In this document: one piece after another, positions 45,584 to 53,398 of the stretch
How the letters are laid out: each line of letters starts with the position of its first letter
Numbering within the stretch: position 1 is the stretch's first letter
DNA from: Streptomyces violaceoruber
Lineage (GTDB): Bacteria > Actinomycetota > Actinomycetes > Streptomycetales > Streptomycetaceae
Length of the DNA: 64,000 nt
Reading direction: 5' to 3'
NCBI RefSeq assembly: GCF_033406955.1
Contig: NZ_CP137734.1
Coordinates: forward strand, 3,472,001-3,536,000
Notes under the pieces: generated by a model
Told to the model about the DNA's origin: nothing
The model's input: the letters and a program-made list of their open reading frames with translations, nothing else
Databases searched by the model: none
Position numbers and translations under genes: made by a program

Positions 45584-45606
45584 TGCGTGTGCATATAATG
45601 CATACG
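45584..45606. promoter_or_regulatory. Putative operator upstream of the flavin reductase gene
   Basis: GCGTGTGCAT-ATA-ATGCATACGC is an inverted repeat with 10-bp arms and one mismatch, embedded in a rare A/T-rich patch 40 bp before the start codon. No regulator gene is adjacent, so the regulator is encoded elsewhere. Confidence 0.7.
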
Positions 45607-45646
45607 CAGGTTACCGTCTGCCGCCGAACCGACCCTGGGGGTCCTC

Positions 45647-46249
45647 ATGACGCGCCGCTTCCTCTTCCTGACGGGCAGCACCCGCCCCGACGGCAACACC
45701 GAGTTGCTCGCCCGTCGCGCCGCGGACCAACTGCCCGCGGACGTCGAGCGGCGCTGGATCGACCTGGCCCGGCATCCCTTGCCGGAGTTCGAGGACCTGC
45801 GGCACGACAGCGACCACACGCGCCCCACGGAGGGCAACGCGCGCCTGCTGCTCGACGCCACCCTCGCCGCAACGGACATCGTGATCGCGTCGCCGCTCTA
45901 CTGGTACACGCTGTCCACGCCGGTCAAGCGCTACCTCGACCACTGGTCCGGCTGGCTGCGCACCCCCGGCCTCGACTTCAAGGCGACCCTGGCCGGCCGC
46001 ACCCTGTGGGGCGTCACCGCACTCGCCCACGAGGAACGGGAGGTCGCCGACCCGCTGATCGGAGCCCTGAACAACTCCGCGGCGTACATGGGTATGCGCT
46101 TCGGCGGAGTGCTGCTGGGCAACGGCAGCAAGCCCGGTGACGTCCTGCGGGACACGGAGGCGCTGACCCGCGCCAAGACCTTCTTCGCGCGGGAGGCGCC
46201 GTTCGCGCGGTTCCCGTACGAGCAGGCGGAGGCCGTGACTGCGCCATGA
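45647..46249 (+). CDS. NADPH-dependent FMN reductase / flavodoxin-like fold protein
   Basis: A 200-aa flavodoxin-fold protein. The phosphate-binding loop reads LTGSTRPDGNTELLARR at the N-terminus, and ASPLYWYTLSTPVKRYLDHW forms the flavin-contacting segment. It probably uses NAD(P)H to reduce flavins, quinones or nitro-compounds. ATG start with GGGGGTCC upstream. The inverted repeat in its promoter suggests induction by an unknown signal. It converges with the ABC permease gene. Confidence 0.9.
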   Translation: MTRRFLFLTGSTRPDGNTELLARRAADQLPADVERRWIDLARHPLPEFEDLRHDSDHTRPTEGNARLLLDATLAATDIVIASPLYWYTLSTPVKRYLDHWSGWLRTPGLDFKATLAGRTLWGVTALAHEEREVADPLIGALNNSAAYMGMRFGGVLLGNGSKPGDVLRDTEALTRAKTFFAREAPFARFPYEQAEAVTAP

Positions 46250-46276
46250 CCCGGTCCCGCCATGACCCGGTCCCGA

Positions 46277-47221
46277 CTACGCGGTGATGTCCTTCGTCGT
46301 GAACCGGGCCCAGGCCGCCGAGCCGAAGACCGCCGCGTAGAGCGCCTGGAGGCCGAGGTTCTTCACCAGGTCGTCCCAGTAGACCGGTTCACGCATCACG
46401 TCGGCGAAGGAGAGCCAGTAGTGCGAGAAGAAGTACGGCTGGAGGGCGTCGAGCTGGGGGATCTGGTCGAGGATCTGGACGGTGATCAGCAGTCCGACCG
46501 TGGTGGCCATCGCCGCGATGCCGCTGCCCGTCAAGGTGGAGACGAACAGGCCCAGGGCCGCGATGCCGACCAGTGAGGCGGCCACGACCAGGGCGATCAG
46601 CAGCGCCCGTCCCAGACCCTCAGCGTAGGTGATCCGGGTGCCGGAGATGGTGATCAGATCGCCGACCGGGAACAGCAGCGCGCCGACCGCCAGCGCCGAG
46701 ACCGCGACCACCAGGGTGGCGGCGAGGCAGAAGGCGACCACCGTCGCGTACTTGGTGAGCAGCAGCCGGGAGCGGCCGGCCGGGGCGACCAGGAGGTAGC
46801 GGAGCGTGCCCGCGCTCGACTCGCCCGCGATCGCGTCGCCCGCGACGACGCCGATGGCCATCGGCAGGAAGAACGGGAGGGTCGCGGCGAGCGCGGTGAA
46901 GACCAGGAACAGCCCGTTGTTGCTGATCTGCGAGATGAACGCCGGTCCCTCGCCACCGCCGCCACCGCCGCCGAGCGAGGACCCGTCGCTCGTCTCGATC
47001 TTCACGGCGATGCCCACCAGGACCGGCACGGCGGCGAGCACCGTCAGCAGGGCGAGGGTGCGCCAGCGCCGGAAGGTGGTCAGCAGCTCGCTGCGGAACA
47101 GCCCGAAGGACCACAGCGGACTCGGGGTCCGCGCGGCACCTGGGCCCGGGTGCGCAAGCGGATCCCGCGCCCCGCCCGCGGGCTCCCCCGCCGGCTCGTC
47201 CCGCACATCAGCCCGCGACAT
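46277..47221 (-). CDS. ABC-2 type transporter permease
   Basis: A 314-aa membrane subunit with about six helices; the first is LLTVLAAVPVLVGIAVKI. A short Gly-rich loop (GGGGGGGEG) and the helices LPFFLPMAIGVVAGDAIAGE follow, with GTLRYLLVAPAGRSRLL on the cytosolic side. It overlaps the end of the ATPase gene upstream by 14 nt and is co-translated. It is likely an exporter of a drug, lipid or peptide; the substrate is unknown. Confidence 0.92.
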   Translation of the reverse strand: MSRADVRDEPAGEPAGGARDPLAHPGPGAARTPSPLWSFGLFRSELLTTFRRWRTLALLTVLAAVPVLVGIAVKIETSDGSSLGGGGGGGEGPAFISQISNNGLFLVFTALAATLPFFLPMAIGVVAGDAIAGESSAGTLRYLLVAPAGRSRLLLTKYATVVAFCLAATLVVAVSALAVGALLFPVGDLITISGTRITYAEGLGRALLIALVVAASLVGIAALGLFVSTLTGSGIAAMATTVGLLITVQILDQIPQLDALQPYFFSHYWLSFADVMREPVYWDDLVKNLGLQALYAAVFGSAAWARFTTKDITA

Positions 47222-48191
47222 CGAAGCCCTCCCCGGTCAGCGCCACGAACGCGTCCTCCAGCGAGGCCCGTTCCACGACGAAGCCCCGGACCCGGACACG
47301 GGCCGCGACCAGCGCCGCGTTCACCTCGGCGAGGTCGCGCTCCGGTGGCTCCGCCGTCACCCGGTCCCCGTCGACGACCACGTCCGCGGCTCCCTGCTCC
47401 TTCAGCACCCGGGCGGCGTCGCCCGCGTCCGGCGTGGTCACCACCAGCCGGCCGCGTGCCCCGGCCGCCAGATCGGCGACCGCGCCCTGGGTGATCAGCC
47501 GGCCCTGTGCCATCACGGCGGCGTGGGTGCACACCTGCTCGATCTCGTCCAGCAGGTGGGAGGAGAGGAAGACGGTGGTGCCGTCGGAGGCCAGTTCGCG
47601 CACGAGGGAGCGGATCTCGCGCATGCCCTGCGGGTCGAGTCCGTTGGTGGGCTCGTCCAGGACGAGCAGCCGGCGTGGCTGGAGCAGCGCCGCGGCGAGA
47701 CCCAGCCGCTGCTTCATCCCGAGCGAGTACGCCTTCGCCTTCTTGCCGCCGGCGGCCGCGAGGCCCACCCGGTCCAGCGCCGCCGCGACGCGCTCGCGCC
47801 GGGTGCGCGGGTCGGCGGTCGGGTCGGCGGCGTCGTAGCGCAGCAGGTTGTCCCGGCCGGAGAGGAAGCCGTACAGGGCCGGGCCCTCGATGAGGGCGCC
47901 GACCCGGGGCAGTACGGCGCGGGCCGCGCGCGGCATGGGCCGGCCGAGGACCCGGGCGCTGCCCGAGGTGGGTTCGATCAGCCCCATCAGCATGCGGATG
48001 GTGGTGGTCTTGCCGGAGCCGTTGGGCCCGAGGAAGCCGAAGACACTGCCCGCCGGGACGGTCAGGTCCAGACCGTCGACGGCGAGTTGTCCGCCGCGGT
48101 AGCGCTTGGTGAGCGCGCGGGTGGCGATGACGGCGTCATCCGCGCTCTCCTGGTCCGGGCGCTCCGGCTCCGTGGCGGACGCTTCGGCCAT
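47208..48191 (-). CDS. ABC transporter ATP-binding protein
   Basis: A 327-aa DrrA/NodI-type ATPase. Walker A is GPNGSGKTT (residues 55-63), the signature YSLGMKQRLGL, Walker B RLLVLDEPTNGLDPQGM, and the switch HLLDEIEQVCTH. The C-terminal extension resembles the DrrA-type domain. It pairs with the ABC-2 permease downstream. The LolA-like protein encoded upstream on the same strand, 52 bp away, may belong to the same operon. Confidence 0.95.
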   Translation of the reverse strand: MAEASATEPERPDQESADDAVIATRALTKRYRGGQLAVDGLDLTVPAGSVFGFLGPNGSGKTTTIRMLMGLIEPTSGSARVLGRPMPRAARAVLPRVGALIEGPALYGFLSGRDNLLRYDAADPTADPRTRRERVAAALDRVGLAAAGGKKAKAYSLGMKQRLGLAAALLQPRRLLVLDEPTNGLDPQGMREIRSLVRELASDGTTVFLSSHLLDEIEQVCTHAAVMAQGRLITQGAVADLAAGARGRLVVTTPDAGDAARVLKEQGAADVVVDGDRVTAEPPERDLAEVNAALVAARVRVRGFVVERASLEDAFVALTGEGFDVAG

Positions 48192-48243
48192 CGGCTCCCT
48201 CTTCTCGTCCTCTTCGCCGTACGGGTGGGGGTGCTGCGGGGTC

Positions 48244-49497
48244 CTACTTCGCGGCGTCGGCCGCCTTCACCAGCGCGTCCTTGGTGACCGCACCGGCGTA
48301 GACCTTGCCGTCGTCCGTGATCAGGGCGTTGACCAGGCGGGTCTTGAAGACCGTGCCCGAGCCGAAGTCGCCCTTGACCTGGTCGCCGAAGGAGCCGAGG
48401 AAGCCACCCAGGTCGCCCAGGCCGCCCAGGTCGCCCGCGGAGTCCGTGGGCAGGCCGCCCTGGGCGCCGGTGTCGAAGGCGGCGATCGAGTTCCAGCCCT
48501 CGCCGATGACCTCGAGGCCGTTCATCCCCTTGGCGAGCCCGCCCTCGGCCCCGCGGCCGTGCTCCGGGGCTCCGGCCCGCCGGCCGGCCTCGTCGGCCTC
48601 GGTGACCTTGGCCCCCTCGGGCGGCGTGAAGTCGAACGTCGACGCGTCCGGCTTGGCGAAGCTGACCTTGGTGAAGCCCACGTCCACGACGGCGGCGCCG
48701 CCGCTCGCCGGGGTCAGGGTGAACTTCAGCGGCGTGCCGGTCTCGGCGTCCACCGCCACGGTGATCGCACCGACCGTGGATCCGTCCTGCTTGGGCTCGA
48801 CGACCAGGCGGTAGGCGTCCCGGCCGGCCACCTGCGCGGTACCGCCGACGGTCACGGACGTGGTGTCGTCGACCGCCTTGAGCGCCTGGTCGGCGAAGTC
48901 CTTCGGGGTGGCCGGCACGTCCTGGCCCGGCACGTCCTTCTCCGGCCGCTCGGCGCCGTCGGCGGCGGTGGAGTGGTAGACCTCGTTGGACCGGCTGTCG
49001 TAGCCCCAGACGTCCTTGCCGTTGTGGATCAGGCTGTACTCGGCGGCGTTCTCCAGCAGGGACAGCTTCTGCCGGTCGGGGCCGTCGGCCGCGACGCGCA
49101 GCGTGTGGCTGCCGGACACCAGCTCGGTGAGCTTGGCCGAGGGGTCGGCGGCGGAGCCCTCGTCGTCCCCGCCGGAGCCCGGACCCCCGGACATTCCGGA
49201 CATCAGGCCGCTCTCCAGCCCGCCGAGGTCCGGCAGACCCAGGTCGGTGCTGATGCGCACCGTGCCGGACAGCTGCTGGACGTCCGATTTGGCGATCTTC
49301 TCTATGAGCTGCTCCGCCGTGACCTTCGGCAGGTCGGGGTCGCCGGAGTCGGCGAGCGCGGGGACGAGCCCGATCGTCGCGGCCGCCACTCCCATCACCG
49401 CGACCGGGACGACGTACCGCGCGGCCTTGCGCCGTCCGGCCCGCAGCTCCTCGCCCGCCCCGGCGGTCGTGTTGTCGTCGGAATCGATCGGTGCCAT
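48244..49497 (-). CDS. Membrane-anchored LolA/MucB-fold protein
   Basis: A 417-aa protein with a cytosolic N-terminus, one transmembrane segment (residues about 38-60: YVVPVAVMGVAAATIGLVPA) and an extracytoplasmic beta-rich domain of the LolA/DUF2092 or MucB type. Its features are TAEQLIEKIAKSDVQQLSGT, VWGYDSRSNEVYHST and the AYRLVVEPKQ strand. Gly-rich loops (GGLGDLGGFLGS) lie near the C-terminus. The ATG at 49497 has GGAGG 12 nt upstream. In Streptomyces this gene commonly precedes this ABC pair; a function in lipoprotein or cell-envelope handling is possible but unproven. Confidence 0.85.
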   Translation of the reverse strand: MAPIDSDDNTTAGAGEELRAGRRKAARYVVPVAVMGVAAATIGLVPALADSGDPDLPKVTAEQLIEKIAKSDVQQLSGTVRISTDLGLPDLGGLESGLMSGMSGGPGSGGDDEGSAADPSAKLTELVSGSHTLRVAADGPDRQKLSLLENAAEYSLIHNGKDVWGYDSRSNEVYHSTAADGAERPEKDVPGQDVPATPKDFADQALKAVDDTTSVTVGGTAQVAGRDAYRLVVEPKQDGSTVGAITVAVDAETGTPLKFTLTPASGGAAVVDVGFTKVSFAKPDASTFDFTPPEGAKVTEADEAGRRAGAPEHGRGAEGGLAKGMNGLEVIGEGWNSIAAFDTGAQGGLPTDSAGDLGGLGDLGGFLGSFGDQVKGDFGSGTVFKTRLVNALITDDGKVYAGAVTKDALVKAADAAK

Positions 49498-49755
49498 GTG
49501 TGCCCTACCTCCGTCGTCGGCGGCGGCTGTCTCGCGACCTCGCACTCGTTCACCCGTGAGCCGCCATTCTCACCCGAATCGGTGAGGATTGGTGTTTTTC
49601 CGTGGTGTCCATCTGACCAAATCGCCGGAGCACAAGCGTCAGACCGCGGGCTCAACTCCGCCTACTCCTGCGGGATGACACGCAGGGGTGCCGACTCCCC
49701 CGGCCCGTAGGGGCCGACGCGGACCGCGGAGGCGGCGACGGACCGCAAAGGGCGG

Positions 49756-50766
49756 TCAGCCGGCCCGGTGGACCACCGCGTCGCACAGCTCCACCAGCGC
49801 GGCCTTCGCGTCGCATTCGCGCAGCGGGGCCAGTGCCGCCCGGGCCTCCTCCGCGTACCGGACGGTGTCCCGGCGGGCCTGCTCCAGCGCCGGGTGGGCG
49901 CGCAGCAGGCGCAGCGCCTCGGCGTGCCGCGCGTCGTCGCTCAGGTCGGAGTCGAGCAGCTCGCACAGCGCGAGGTCCTCGGCGAGCCCCAGCCGGGCCG
50001 CCCGCTCGCGCAGCCGCAGCACGGGCAGGGTGGGGATGCCCTCGCGCAGGTCCGTGCCGGGCGTCTTGCCGGACTCGTCGGAGTCGGAGGCGATGTCCAG
50101 GACGTCGTCGGCGAGCTGGAAGGCGACGCCGAGCCGCTCGCCGTACTGGGTGAGGACGTCCACCACCGTCTCGTCGGCGCCGGACATCATCGCGCCGAAC
50201 CGGCAGGAGACCGCCACCAGGGAGCCCGTCTTGCCGCCCAGCACGTCCAGGTAGTGGTCGACCGGGTCGCGGCCGTCCTGCGGGCCGGCCGTCTCCAGGA
50301 TCTGACCGGTGACCAGCCGTTCGAAGGCGAGGGCCTGGACACGGACCGCCTCGGGGCCGAGGTCGGCGAGGATCTGGGAGGCACGGGCGAACAGGAAGTC
50401 GCCGGTGAGGACCGCGACCGAGTTGTCCCAGCGGGTGTTCGCACTGGGCACCCCGCGCCGCACGGCGGCCTCGTCCATCACGTCGTCGTGGTACAGCGTG
50501 GCCAGGTGGGTCAGCTCCACGACCACGGCCGAGGGCACGATCCCGGGGGCGTAGGGGTCTCCGAACTGGGCCGAGAGCATCACCAGCAGCGGCCGGAACC
50601 GTTTCCCGCCGGCCCGCACCAGGTGCTGGGCGGCCTCCGTGATGAACGGCACCTCGCTTTTGGTTGCCTCAAGCAACCCTTCCTCGACAGCAACCAATCC
50701 GGCCTGGACATCGGCTTCCAGAGCCTGGTCCCGCACGCTCAGCCCGAACGGCCCGACGACGGTCAC
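49756..50766 (-). CDS. Trans-polyprenyl diphosphate synthase (menaquinone side chain type)
   Basis: A 336-aa isoprenyl chain-elongation enzyme. The first aspartate-rich motif is LYHDDVMDEAAVRRG and the second is QLADDVLDIASDSDES; GGKRFRPLL binds isopentenyl diphosphate. Small residues before the first motif (THLATLY) suggest a long product, likely C35-C45 for menaquinone. It is monocistronic as far as can be seen, with a 258-bp gap to the LolA-fold gene. Menaquinone would serve both complex I operons in this window. Confidence 0.9.
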   Translation of the reverse strand: MTVVGPFGLSVRDQALEADVQAGLVAVEEGLLEATKSEVPFITEAAQHLVRAGGKRFRPLLVMLSAQFGDPYAPGIVPSAVVVELTHLATLYHDDVMDEAAVRRGVPSANTRWDNSVAVLTGDFLFARASQILADLGPEAVRVQALAFERLVTGQILETAGPQDGRDPVDHYLDVLGGKTGSLVAVSCRFGAMMSGADETVVDVLTQYGERLGVAFQLADDVLDIASDSDESGKTPGTDLREGIPTLPVLRLRERAARLGLAEDLALCELLDSDLSDDARHAEALRLLRAHPALEQARRDTVRYAEEARAALAPLRECDAKAALVELCDAVVHRAG

Positions 50767-51421
50767 GAGGGGTCTCCTGTCTGCTGGTGTCTACTGGCGA
50801 TTACCTGGTTTGTCGATAGGTCGCTGCCACCACTCAAGTCAGCGTATCCGGTCACGTTTCGATCACCGCTAGCGCCCACCGTTACAGGCTGGTCGGTATC
50901 GGATCATGAACGGTATGTTTTTGATCAGGTGATATGAGCAGATTTTGATTGATATCGCCAGAGGGGACGAGCCGGAGCCGGAGGGCGAACGGGCCGGAGC
51001 CGCCACCAAAGACCCCATCACTCCTCCCAACGGCCCGCACTTCGAGAACGTCACCCGATCGACACGCCCACCCCTTCCTTATTCGCTCCCCCTCCGCCGC
51101 CCTCTCCCCTTCCCCGCTTCCCACCCCTCCCCGCCCGACACCCGAAGCCGTCCCCACCCGCAGCCCATTGGCGCCCAGTTGGGGTTAATGCCCCATTTGC
51201 CGTGCTTGTTGAAGCCAGTGAGTTGGCTCACTCCGGGCGACCCGCAGGCAACCCGACCGGAACCTGTGCCCTCCCTTTGCCCCGCAAGCCAGTTGGGGAT
51301 TGGCAGCAGCAAAGGATCAAGAGCCTCATAGGCCTCAGAACAAGGTCAACAGGCACGTTGGGTGATTCCTGCACTTGTTCCGGACATGTGCTCTCGCATA
51401 CGTTCCCGGCCTGTCGGGTGG
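50767..51421. other. Long gene-free leader/promoter region before the riboswitch
   Basis: There is no convincing gene in 650 bp; an open frame at 50945-51331 is Pro/Ser/Arg-rich and lacks a ribosome site. The part nearest the polyprenyl synthase gene (50767-50960) is more A/T-rich than the genome and should hold divergent promoters. A hairpin AGTGAG-TTGG-CTCACT lies at 51217-51232. The length suggests a long 5' leader for the downstream lytic enzyme. Confidence 0.6.
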
Positions 51422-51603
51422 ACGCCGAATCCTGCCACCGCCCGTCGCACAGTCATCCATCCAACAAACTCGCAGGCAGGAGCGGGGGACCCAGGTAAGT
51501 CGCCGCACCGGTCACCACCGGAGCGGCTCGGGGTGAAGCCGTACCCGTCAGGGCACGGCCGGGCACCTCCCCGCCCGAACCCGACAGCTCACCTCGCAGG
51601 CGT
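51422..51603 (+). ncRNA. ydaO/yuaA cyclic-di-AMP riboswitch
   Basis: Conserved elements of the c-di-AMP aptamer are present in order: GCCGAATCCTGCC at 51424, then GAGCGGGGGACCCAGGTAAG at 51480-51499, GGGGTGAAGCCG at 51530-51541, and the 3' closing strand CGCAGGCGT. ACGCC (51422-51426) pairs with GGCGT (51599-51603) as P1. In Streptomyces this riboswitch precedes rpfA and other cell-wall hydrolase genes and turns expression off when c-di-AMP is high. Here it lies directly ahead of a lytic transglycosylase-like gene, with AAGGAG abutting P1. Confidence 0.93.
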
Positions 51604-51620
51604 AAGGAGAGGGACACCGC

Positions 51621-52112
51621 ATGTCTGCCAACGGTCAGAACCGTCACGCCCGCACCAGCCGCCTCGCCCGCAAGCTCGCCGTGGCCGGCACCGGTGCCGC
51701 GGTGCTGGCGCTGCCGCTCATCGGCGCCACCACCGCCTCCGCGGCCACCCCGGCCGCCGCCACGACCGCCACCACGGCGGCCACGGCCTACCCGGACAAC
51801 CTCGACGGCTGGATCCGCGAGTCGCTCGACATCATGGCCCAGCACGGCATCCCCGGGACCTACGAGGGCATTCACCGCAACATCATGCGTGAGTCCTCCG
51901 GCAACCCGCTCGCCATCAACAACTGGGACATCAACGCCATCAACGGCACCCCGTCCAAGGGTCTGCTCCAGGTGATCGACCCGACCTTCCAGGCCTACCA
52001 CGTCGAGGGCACCTCCTGGGACCCGTACGACCCGGTCGCCAACATCACCGCCGCCTGCAACTACGCGGCCGACCGCTACGGCTCGATGGACAACGTCTTC
52101 AGCGCGTACTGA
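51621..52112 (+). CDS. Secreted SLT-domain cell-wall lytic enzyme
   Basis: A 163-aa secreted protein. A signal peptide (about residues 1-42; LAVAGTGAAVLALPLIGATT ending ASA-A) is followed by a compact lytic transglycosylase domain: IHRNIMRESSGNPLAINNWD with the catalytic Glu, then GTPSKGLLQVIDPTFQAYHV and NITAACNYAADRYGS. Cleaves the glycan strands of peptidoglycan, giving roles in germination, growth and sporulation. It is controlled by the c-di-AMP riboswitch in its leader. AAGGAG lies 11 nt upstream of the ATG. It converges with the HAD gene. Confidence 0.94.
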   Translation: MSANGQNRHARTSRLARKLAVAGTGAAVLALPLIGATTASAATPAAATTATTAATAYPDNLDGWIRESLDIMAQHGIPGTYEGIHRNIMRESSGNPLAINNWDINAINGTPSKGLLQVIDPTFQAYHVEGTSWDPYDPVANITAACNYAADRYGSMDNVFSAY

Positions 52113-52135
52113 GCCGTACGCCGCCCGAACCTCGC

Positions 52136-52945
52136 CTAAGAGGTACCGAAGATCCGCTCGAGGACGACGGCCACGCCGTCGTCCTCGTTCGTCGTGGTGA
52201 CCTCGTCGGCCACCGCCTTGAGTTCGGGGTGCGCGCCGGCCATGGCCACACCGTGGGCCGCCCACTGGAACATCGGGATGTCGTTGGGCATGTCCCCGAA
52301 GGCGATCGTCCGCCGCCGCTCCAGACCCAGGTGCTCGGCGGCCAGCGCCAGACCGGTGGCCTTGGTGATGCCGCAGGGCTGGAGCTCCACCGTGCCGGGC
52401 CCCGACATGGTGACCGTCGCGAGGGAGCCGACCACCGCGCGAGCCGTCGCCGCCAGTTCGTCGTCGGTCAGCTCGGGGTGGCGCAGCAGCACCTTGCTGA
52501 TCGGCGTGGACCACAGCTGCGCCCGCCGCTCGACGCGCACCGCGGGCAGCGTCGGGTGGGGCATCAGGTAGTCCGGCTCGATGAGCGTCAGTCCGTCGAC
52601 GCCGTCCTGGTCCACGGCCGCGTGCACCTGGCCCACCTCGGCCTCGATCTTGCCGAGCGCGGTCTCGGCCAGCTCCCGGTCCAGGGTGACCGACCACAGC
52701 ATCCGGTGCGCGCCGGCGTCGTAGACCTGCGCACCCTGTCCGCACACTGCGAGTCCCGTGCAGCCGAGCCGGTCGAGCAGCGGGCGCACCCGGGGGGCCG
52801 GGCGCCCCGTCACCACCAGGTGGCGCGCACCCGCCCCGGCTACCCGTGCCAGCGCGGCCAGCGACCGGTCGGAGACGGTGTCGTCGCCTCGGAGCAGCGT
52901 GCCGTCCAGGTCGGTGGCGACGAGTGAATATGCGGTGCGGTCCAT
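52136..52945 (-). CDS. HAD-superfamily (Cof-type) phosphatase
   Basis: A 269-aa HAD IIB phosphatase. Motif I is VATDLDGTLLRGDD, motif II VVTGRP, motif III is the Lys in GITKATGLALAAEHLG, and motif IV FGDMPNDIPMF. The Cof family dephosphorylates sugar phosphates, FMN or nucleotides; the substrate is unknown. The ATG at 52945 (MDRTAYSLVATDLDG) fits the family; an upstream in-frame start adds eight unconserved residues. It converges with the lytic enzyme, 23 bp apart. Confidence 0.92.
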   Translation of the reverse strand: MDRTAYSLVATDLDGTLLRGDDTVSDRSLAALARVAGAGARHLVVTGRPAPRVRPLLDRLGCTGLAVCGQGAQVYDAGAHRMLWSVTLDRELAETALGKIEAEVGQVHAAVDQDGVDGLTLIEPDYLMPHPTLPAVRVERRAQLWSTPISKVLLRHPELTDDELAATARAVVGSLATVTMSGPGTVELQPCGITKATGLALAAEHLGLERRRTIAFGDMPNDIPMFQWAAHGVAMAGAHPELKAVADEVTTTNEDDGVAVVLERIFGTS

Positions 52946-53398
52946 GATCAGAGAATACGGACACGGCACCCGTCGGACTCACCCGTGACCGCTTCCGAAC
53001 GAGGGCGTAGCGAGTGCGCTCGAACCCGCACGGCGTTGCACGACGACGCCCGATGATGTCCGAAACCTGACACATCATCGGCTAAAGCCGGTTCGGGGCC
53101 TGTGCACCGGTTGGCGGCGGCATGGCACGCCACCTGCCCTCCGGGCGCTCGCGGCGGTGCCTTCCGCCCCCGAACCCGGACCGGCCGCCGCCGCCTTCGG
53201 CGGCACTGCCCAAGAGCGGCACGTCACCCGTAACGTGTGGCCCGACCGCGTGCGTCACGTGACGCACCCCGATCACGTGACACAACGGCATACACCGCAC
53301 CCCGGCACACTTGACACACTCAGTACAACCGCCGTCACACAACGGCACACACGGCGCGCACGGCGCACATGGCGAGCACGAAAGCGAGGCAGCACCCG
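52946..53398. other. 453-bp gap with palindromic operator-like sites (53250-53280) before fahA
   Basis: No gene recognised. An 18-bp perfect palindrome GTGCGTCACGTGACGCAC lies at 53250-53267, and TCACGTGA occurs again as a palindrome at 53273-53280. These are 119-149 bp upstream of the fumarylacetoacetase start and are probable operator sites. A TTGACA at about 53312 has no convincing partner -10. Confidence 0.7.

Noticed and set aside
50945..51331. 128-codon open frame in the long leader before the riboswitch
   Set aside because: Pro/Ser/Arg-rich, no ribosome site, no recognisable domain; likely non-coding leader or promoter DNA.
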